This document shows, in pieces, positions 13,941 through 18,498 of a stretch of DNA of 18,498 nt (its first letter is position 1; every line of letters starts with the position of its first letter). Position numbers and translations under genes: made by a program. The stretch lies in the NCBI GenBank assembly GCA_009776905.1, contig WRMX01000002.1:15724-34221 (forward strand), written 5' to 3'. The DNA comes from Oscillospiraceae bacterium (GTDB taxonomy: Bacteria; Bacillota; Clostridia; Oscillospirales; Oscillospiraceae). Under the pieces are notes generated by a model. That model did no database searches and was not told the DNA's origin. It worked only from the letters and a program-made list of their open reading frames with translations.

Positions 13941-15014
13941 GTGACGACAAAAGCGCGTCTGTTGGAGATTCTCGAGAATAATCGCGGGGCGTTCACATCA
14001 GGCGCATTTTTGGCAGCGCAGCTTTCCGTCAGCCGCAACGCGATTTGGAAGGCTATTGAAGCCCTTCGTGAAGACGGTTTTATTATCCTTGCTTCCACGA
14101 ATAACGGGTATAGGCTGGAAGGCAGCCGGGACGCGATATCGGACGCGGGGATATATCTGCACTTGAAGGATAAAGAGTTTTTTGTGATCGATGTGCGCAA
14201 AACGGTGACTTCGACGAACACGGTATTGCGCGATATTGCGGCAAAAGGCGCACCGGAGGGGTATGTGCTTGCAGCGGAACAACAGACCGCCGGGAAGGGG
14301 CGCCTCGGGAGATCGTTTCATTCACCTTTTGGCCATGGCGTCTATTTCAGCTTGCTGCTGAGGCCGGTTGCTCCGGCTTCCGATGTTGCGCTGATAACGC
14401 CTGCTGCCGCGGTCGCTGCAGCGCGAGCCATCGAGGAGGTTACGGGCCGGCATGTCGGGATCAAGTGGGTCAATGATTTGTTTTTGGGCGACAAAAAGGT
14501 TTGCGGCATATTGACTGAGGCTGTGTTTGGCATGGAGAGCGGGACTGTGGAGAGCGCGGTCTTGGGGATTGGCATCAATGTGACGGCGCCGGAAGAGGGC
14601 TACCCCGATGAGATTGCCGACATAGTGGCTGCGCTGAACGTGGGGGCTGGAGATGAGGCCAGGTCGGGTGCGGGTGCGAGAGCTGCTGATGGTGCGGGTG
14701 CTGGGGTTGACAGGGGGATGGGCGGCGATGTCTGCGAGGTGGCTGCTTCTCCTCTTGTATCTCGATGCGCGCTCATCGCGGCGACGCTCGAAAACTTCCG
14801 AGGCTATTATAATGACCTTTCCAAAAAAGAATTCCTTGACGAATACAGGGCTCGTTCCATATTGCCGGGGCGTGAGATACTCGTGTTGTCGCACGACAGC
14901 GAAAAAAGGGCGCGCGCGCTGGCGATAGACGATGACTGCAGGCTTGTCGTCGAGTATGACGATGGAGTGGTCGAGGCGCTTTCTTCCGGGGAAGTCAGCA
15001 TTCGACAAATATGA
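13941..15014 (+). CDS. birA: Bifunctional biotin-protein ligase / biotin operon repressor BirA
   Basis: A 357-residue protein that makes biotinyl-AMP, transfers biotin to the carrier-protein lysine, and represses biotin genes when biotin is plentiful. Residues 1-~60 are a winged helix (LLEILENNRGAFTSGAFLAAQLSVSRNAIWKAIEALREDGF). The ligase core shows the biotinyl-AMP loop GKGRLGRS at 118-124, HGVYFSLLLRP, Lys175 in KWVNDLF, and KKVCGILTEA; the small C-terminal domain ends the protein. An insert of about 38 residues rich in Gly/Ala (near 233-270) makes it longer than the usual ~320-330. GTG 13941 lies 8 bases after GGGAGG; the frame is open upstream to 13869 but that region is the promoter. 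Its likely client is the BCCP at 3765, and bioY follows. Confidence 0.95.
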   Translation: MTTKARLLEILENNRGAFTSGAFLAAQLSVSRNAIWKAIEALREDGFIILASTNNGYRLEGSRDAISDAGIYLHLKDKEFFVIDVRKTVTSTNTVLRDIAAKGAPEGYVLAAEQQTAGKGRLGRSFHSPFGHGVYFSLLLRPVAPASDVALITPAAAVAAARAIEEVTGRHVGIKWVNDLFLGDKKVCGILTEAVFGMESGTVESAVLGIGINVTAPEEGYPDEIADIVAALNVGAGDEARSGAGARAADGAGAGVDRGMGGDVCEVAASPLVSRCALIAATLENFRGYYNDLSKKEFLDEYRARSILPGREILVLSHDSEKRARALAIDDDCRLVVEYDDGVVEALSSGEVSIRQI

Positions 15015-15069
15015 TAATGGTTGCTGCGGTGCGTCCTGCTCCCGGCTACGCCGCAACTGCCAGACATGA

Positions 15070-15113
15070 TACAATTTCCGCATTTAGTGATATTTGCATA
15101 TATCTGATATTTG
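15070..15113 (+). promoter_or_regulatory. Upstream region of bioY with a 9-bp direct repeat
   Basis: TGATATTTG occurs at 15088-15096 and again at 15105-15113, a 17-base period, directly before the bioY ribosome site. A TACAAT at 15070-15075 could be a -10 box but I see no good -35. There is no BirA-type inverted repeat here, so bioY may depend on read-through from birA. Function of the direct repeat is unknown. Confidence 0.25.
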
Positions 15114-15125
15114 AAAGGACAAAGT

Positions 15126-15671
15126 ATGGACAGTAAAACAACGATTATTTCCACGCGCAGCATGGTATTGACGGCATTATTCGCAGCGATATTATGCGTC
15201 GTCGCGCCATTCAGCATCACCATCGGCCCGATTCCGCTCTCATTCGCAACATTTGTAATATATCTCGCTGCCGCAACGCTCGGCTGGAAACGAGGAACGC
15301 TCGCCGTCGTCCTGTATATCATGCTTGGCGCGGTTGGCCTCCCCGTATTTTCAAACTTTGGCGGGGGCTTCCAAAAAATTGCCGGCCTGACCGGGGGATA
15401 CATAATCGGCTACATTCCGTGCGCGATTGCGATAGGGTTGATTGTTGAAAAGCTCAGACGGAGGTTCGTTTCATATGTTATTGGAATGGTTGCGGGCACG
15501 ATTTTGCTTTATGCTTGTGGAACAGTATGGTTCGTGCTGGTCACAGGCAATACTTTGGCCTCTGCGCTGCTATTGACTGCGGTACCTTTCCTCCCAGGCG
15601 ATGCTGCAAAAATCGTCGTCGCCTGCATCGTCTCGCCGCAGCTCAACGCTCTTACAAGACGCATGGGCTAG
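15126..15671 (+). CDS. bioY: Biotin transporter BioY (ECF S component)
   Basis: A 181-residue protein with about six membrane helices, the substrate-binding S component that captures biotin. The family signatures are clear: ITIGPIPLSFATF after the first helix, FSNFGGGFQKIAGLTGGYIIGY in the middle, and TAVPFLPGDAAKIVVA near the end. Group II ECF systems need a shared EcfA/EcfA'/EcfT energising module, which is not in the window. ATG 15126 follows AAAGGA with 6 bases between; TTG 15111 is in frame but overlaps that site. It lies 111 bases after birA on the same strand, so the biotin ligase and transporter form one functional block. Confidence 0.95.
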   Translation: MDSKTTIISTRSMVLTALFAAILCVVAPFSITIGPIPLSFATFVIYLAAATLGWKRGTLAVVLYIMLGAVGLPVFSNFGGGFQKIAGLTGGYIIGYIPCAIAIGLIVEKLRRRFVSYVIGMVAGTILLYACGTVWFVLVTGNTLASALLLTAVPFLPGDAAKIVVACIVSPQLNALTRRMG

Positions 15672-15705
15672 TTGTTTGCGTCTAGTTTGTGAAATTTTTG
15701 TTAAC
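15657..15705 (+). terminator. Weak terminator candidate after bioY
   Basis: A 7-base stem AGACGCA (15657-15663) with TGCGTCT (15677-15683) spans the bioY stop codon and is followed by a T-rich run (TTTGTGAAATTTTTG). The loop is 13 bases, so this is marginal. Confidence 0.3.
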
Positions 15706-15878
15706 TGTTTTATTGGGGTGTTTATTGGACACCAGTTGCTATATACTGAAAATATCTTCCAATTCTCAGATATATACAGCGACGAGCAGTGACATAAATT
15801 TCTCATTGGTTATTTATACGCATCTCGCAATGTGTTATTATATCGATACAGAACAGGATCAAAAAGCGAGGGGAATGC
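15672..15878. other. AT-rich intergenic junction between bioY and the restriction-modification module
   Basis: No gene is visible. Base composition shifts to AT-rich here and stays so to the end of the window. An imperfect inverted repeat (TATATACTGA at 15740-15749 against TCAGATATATA at 15766-15776, one-base bulge) could be an operator. A GAGGGG ribosome site at 15868-15873 serves the first methyltransferase. No convincing -35/-10 pair was found. Confidence 0.45.
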
Positions 15879-16811
15879 ATGACTATAGTGTCTTTATTCA
15901 GCGGTGCTGGTGGCTTGGATCTTGGGCTGATCCAAGCAGGGAATGAGGTTATTTGGGCTAATGACATCGACAAGGATGCGATAGCCACTTATTCTGAGAA
16001 TATCGGTGAAAACGCTATATGCGCAGACATCAGGGGCATTAATGCTGGTGACATCCCTGCCGCTGATGTTGTTGTTGGTGGTTTCCCATGCCAGGGCTTC
16101 TCACAAGCAAATATGCTAAGGAGTTCCTCTGACGAGCGCAATCAGTTATATACATTTTTCTTACAAGTGGTAATAAAAACAAGGCCTAAGTATTTCATTG
16201 CGGAGAATGTTCGTGGCATTCTTAGCATCGACAGTGGAAATGCAATAAAAAACATCGTATCGGATTTTGAAGATGCAGGGTATTTGGTTACAGTTAATCT
16301 TGTTAATCTAGCTGATTATGGTGTGCCTCAGACTCGACAACGTGTATTCATTATTGGACAACGCATAGACATTGGAGAGGCCACTTTATTTAGGGTTCCA
16401 AAGAAAACAAATGGGAAAGATGGAAGACCTGAACCATGGGTTTCGATAAAGACCGCGCTGAGCCATTTCCCTGACCCTGACTTCCCAAACGATTATGTCA
16501 ACCATGTTTACTCACAATACAAAGTTGAATACAGGGACTTTACCGGTCATCGAGCAACTGATCCCGATAAACCTTGTCCTACAATTCTTGCACGTGGAAA
16601 TGGACAAGGTGGTGTATGTGCTATACCGCATTATAATGGGAAACGCAGATTGACAGTTAGGGAGAGTGCAGCAATCCAGACTTTTCCGGATGATTTCCGA
16701 TTTGTTGGTTCGATGAACTCTTGCTATCGGCAGATTGGTAATGCTGTTCCCGTCCTATTTGCTAATCTATTAGGGCAGGAAATAAAGAGATTGGAGCGTG
16801 AAGTGTTTTGA
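15879..16811 (+). CDS. DNA (cytosine-5) methyltransferase 1 of a restriction-modification pair
   Basis: A 310-residue enzyme that methylates cytosine C5 in DNA using S-adenosylmethionine. The conserved motifs appear in order: I (SLFSGAGGLDLG, residues 4-15), IV (GGFPCQGFS with catalytic Cys71), VI (AENVRG), VIII (ADYGVPQTRQRVFIIG), and, after a short target-recognition region, IX (RLTVRESAAIQTFP) and X (YRQIGNAVP). The start is ATG 15879 with GAGGGG 5 bases upstream. The stop TGA overlaps the start of the second methyltransferase (TTGA), so the two are translationally coupled. The enzyme is clearly paralogous to its neighbour, including the recognition region. Codon use is AT-richer than in the biotin genes. 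Confidence 0.95.
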   Translation: MTIVSLFSGAGGLDLGLIQAGNEVIWANDIDKDAIATYSENIGENAICADIRGINAGDIPAADVVVGGFPCQGFSQANMLRSSSDERNQLYTFFLQVVIKTRPKYFIAENVRGILSIDSGNAIKNIVSDFEDAGYLVTVNLVNLADYGVPQTRQRVFIIGQRIDIGEATLFRVPKKTNGKDGRPEPWVSIKTALSHFPDPDFPNDYVNHVYSQYKVEYRDFTGHRATDPDKPCPTILARGNGQGGVCAIPHYNGKRRLTVRESAAIQTFPDDFRFVGSMNSCYRQIGNAVPVLFANLLGQEIKRLEREVF

Positions 16812-17734
16812 GGGTTGTTTCATTGTTCAGCGGAGCAGGAGGTCTTGATCTTGGCTTTAAAATGGCGGGACATGATGTAGTATGGGCAAACGATTTGTAC
16901 GCCGATGCTGTTGATACATACAAGGCTAATATAGGTGAGCATATCGTATACAAAGACATTCTCCTTATAGAGGATAGCGAGGTGCCGGAATGCGATATTA
17001 TTATTGGCGGTTTTCCCTGTCAAGGTTTTTCAGTAGCAAATACCAAGCGAAGCGTGAACGATGAGCGTAATCAACTATATAAGCAGCTAATACGCATTAT
17101 AGGCGCAAAGAAGCCAAAGTTTTTTCTCGCAGAAAATGTCAAAGGCATATACAGTCTTGCCAAAGGCCAAATACTTAGAATGATATTAGAAGATTTTTCT
17201 AGTTTAGGTTATGCGGTGCAGGCGAAAGTCCTCAACGCTGCTGATTACGGCGTTCCACAGTTGCGTCAAAGAGTCTTTATTGTCGGCGTGAGAAATGACA
17301 TCAAGTTTAAGTACGAATACCCGAAGGAAACTAACAGTATCAATGGGGTTGGCGAAATGCCGAAGTGGGTGACCGTTGGTGATGCGCTGGCTGGTATACC
17401 TGATCCAGACGAGCCGCATAGCTTGTCGAATCATGAATACTCGAAGTATAAACTGCGATTTAATGGATATATCGGACATAGGGTAGTTGACCCACATAAG
17501 CCCGCACCAACCGTTACTGCACGAGGTGATGATAGAGGAGGCGTAGTGGTGCTTCACCATCCAAATAATAATCGGAGGATGTCTTGCCGGGAACTTGCCA
17601 TCGTCCAGAGTTTCCCGATGGATTATAAATTTATGGGGACGTGTTCATCTGTATATCGACAAATTGGCAACGCAGTGCCTCCTCTACTTGCGTATGCTGT
17701 TGCTAAACAGTTCAATAACTACATGGGGGAATAG
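16808..17734 (+). CDS. DNA (cytosine-5) methyltransferase 2 of a restriction-modification pair
   Basis: A 308-residue second C5-cytosine methyltransferase with the same motif order: SLFSGAGGLDLG, GGFPCQGFS (catalytic Cys71, the same residue number as in its neighbour), AENVKG, ADYGVPQLRQRVFIVG, and YRQIGNAVPP. The start is TTG 16808, which overlaps the previous stop as TTGA; this keeps the RVVSLFSGAGG opening and no other start precedes motif I. Both enzymes share the recognition-region frame YSxYK-(8)-GHR-x2-DPxKPxPT-x2-ARG, which suggests related half-sites. Such pairs are known where an asymmetric site must be methylated on each strand by a different enzyme (as in HgaI). The next gene starts 5 bases after its stop. 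Confidence 0.95.
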   Translation: MRVVSLFSGAGGLDLGFKMAGHDVVWANDLYADAVDTYKANIGEHIVYKDILLIEDSEVPECDIIIGGFPCQGFSVANTKRSVNDERNQLYKQLIRIIGAKKPKFFLAENVKGIYSLAKGQILRMILEDFSSLGYAVQAKVLNAADYGVPQLRQRVFIVGVRNDIKFKYEYPKETNSINGVGEMPKWVTVGDALAGIPDPDEPHSLSNHEYSKYKLRFNGYIGHRVVDPHKPAPTVTARGDDRGGVVVLHHPNNNRRMSCRELAIVQSFPMDYKFMGTCSSVYRQIGNAVPPLLAYAVAKQFNNYMGE

Positions 17735-17739
17735 TTGCA

Positions 17740-18498
17740 ATGCTTTCACTAAACCATGTGCCAATAATTCCTTTTACGAATTTCAAGTGGAAGTGGGCAA
17801 GCTTTCAGTGTACTGAAAGCATCAATGATCCCGTGGTTCTACTTGGTGTCCTTTTTCGGCTAAGAAAACTTGAACCACTTGGCTTAAAATATAGCTCCGA
17901 AGAATTTGCTGAGGAGTTGCGTGAGTTGTCCAATGACATAAAAGATTCTGTTGGGGTTGACCTTGCCCGCCGCACCGGCGAGCGTAACCTTATCCGCAAC
18001 TCAGGACAGTACTGGCGAGCAGTTGGGCTGTTAGCAGATGGCGATAGAAGCGGGAGAATTAGACTTTCCGATTTTGGCAGACGTGTTGCCGACCATGATA
18101 TATCGCAAGCAGAATTTGCGGCAATCACAATTCAAACGTTCAAGTTACCAAATTTGCAAATTCAAAGCGTCGATGAGTGCAAACAATGGGTTGATAATGG
18201 ATTGGTCATCTATCCACTCCGGTTGTTGCTGTCGATTCTACGCGAACTGCACAACAAAGGACAAGGTCATATAACTGCTGATGAACTAGCGCGAATAGTT
18301 GTGCCACTATCTGCTGAGAATGCAGGTATTGAGGATTATGTCAACTTCATATTATGGTTTAGGAGCGGGCAGATAACACTGATTGGCTGGCCTAACTGCG
18401 TGCCTGGTGCAAATGATTCACGGATTATAAGGGAATTTTTATTGTTTCTGTATCACTATGGGTACATTATTCGAAATGAAGATAAATACTATTACAAC
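17740..18498 (+). CDS. Probable type II restriction endonuclease, N-terminal part (cut by window edge)
   Basis: An open frame of 253 codons from ATG 17740 to the window end without a stop, behind GGGGGA at 17725-17730 and 5 bases after the second methyltransferase. The product (MLSLNHVPIIPFTNFKWKW ...) has no signal peptide or membrane helix. Residues ~75-115 (RRTGERNLIRNSGQYWRAVGLL ... GRIRLSDFGRRVAD) look like a winged-helix/DNA-binding unit, and a second similar segment lies near 150-200 (YPLRLLLSILRELHNKG ... ITADELARIVVPLS). This layout, DNA-binding domains first and nuclease later, fits several type II endonucleases. No PD-(D/E)xK or HNH motif is seen in the part present, so the nuclease call rests on position beside twin methyltransferases and on my impression of the N-terminus. 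Confidence 0.6.
   Translation, partial: MLSLNHVPIIPFTNFKWKWASFQCTESINDPVVLLGVLFRLRKLEPLGLKYSSEEFAEELRELSNDIKDSVGVDLARRTGERNLIRNSGQYWRAVGLLADGDRSGRIRLSDFGRRVADHDISQAEFAAITIQTFKLPNLQIQSVDECKQWVDNGLVIYPLRLLLSILRELHNKGQGHITADELARIVVPLSAENAGIEDYVNFILWFRSGQITLIGWPNCVPGANDSRIIREFLLFLYHYGYIIRNEDKYYYN

Noticed and set aside
15731..15747. TTGGAC ... TATACT as promoter of the methyltransferase operon
   Set aside because: The spacer is only 11 bases; no alternative pair at 16-18 bases was convincing.

Overview
The window looks like a chromosomal segment of an anaerobic Clostridia-type Firmicute. The signs are strong Gram-positive Shine-Dalgarno sequences, frequent GTG and TTG starts, an ECF-type biotin transporter component (BioY), a BirA with a DNA-binding domain and its own operator, oxygen-sensitive Fe-S flavoenzymes, and a secreted-protein family I associate with Firmicutes. 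The exact lineage cannot be read from this sequence. Most of the window is GC-rich. The last ~2.8 kb is visibly AT-richer and carries a restriction-modification (RM) system, so it was probably acquired separately.

Layout. (1) 1-1919, minus: a large Old Yellow Enzyme-type Fe-S flavoenzyme, cut by the left edge. (2) A divergent promoter region, then on the plus strand a biotin-dependent carboxylase in three separate proteins: carboxyltransferase (2085-3584), biotin carrier protein (3765-4436) and biotin carboxylase (4433-5779). These are followed by an MMPL/RND-type membrane transporter (5825-7918) and a small secreted coiled-coil protein (7934-8458). (3) A clear promoter at 8474-8502 drives a two-gene operon of the xanthine dehydrogenase/hydroxylase type. 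The [2Fe-2S] subunit has a C2H2 zinc-finger-like N-terminus. The FAD subunit is interrupted by a complete GltD-like NAD(P)H oxidoreductase module. No molybdenum subunit is present. (4) recG on the minus strand, convergent with that operon. (5) A divergent control region with a CRISPR-repeat-like hairpin and a BirA operator, then birA and bioY on the plus strand. (6) An AT-rich RM module: two tandem, overlapping C5-cytosine methyltransferases and the first 253 codons of a probable restriction endonuclease.

How the parts fit. Biotin is the common thread of the middle of the window. BioY would bring biotin in, BirA would attach it to Lys188 of the carrier protein and repress its own promoter through the operator, and the BC/BCCP/CT trio would use it to carboxylate an unidentified keto-acid-like substrate. 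There is no membrane decarboxylase beta subunit and no acyl-CoA carboxyltransferase, so an ATP-dependent, two-subunit pyruvate-carboxylase-like role is the simplest reading. The Xdh-like pair looks like an electron-transfer device linking Fe-S/FAD chemistry to NAD(P)H; its catalytic partner must be elsewhere or may not exist.

The strongest candidates for something undescribed are the zinc-finger [2Fe-2S] protein together with the FAD-domain/GltD nested fusion (8574-11539). Next are the twin-methyltransferase RM system with an endonuclease I cannot place, the AccB-like hairpin present on both the carboxyltransferase tail and the carrier-protein head, and a recG that seems to start at an ATC codon. 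Two genes also have their 3' ends duplicated downstream of the stop codon, and three proteins carry expanding low-complexity linkers, suggesting a genome prone to short tandem duplication.
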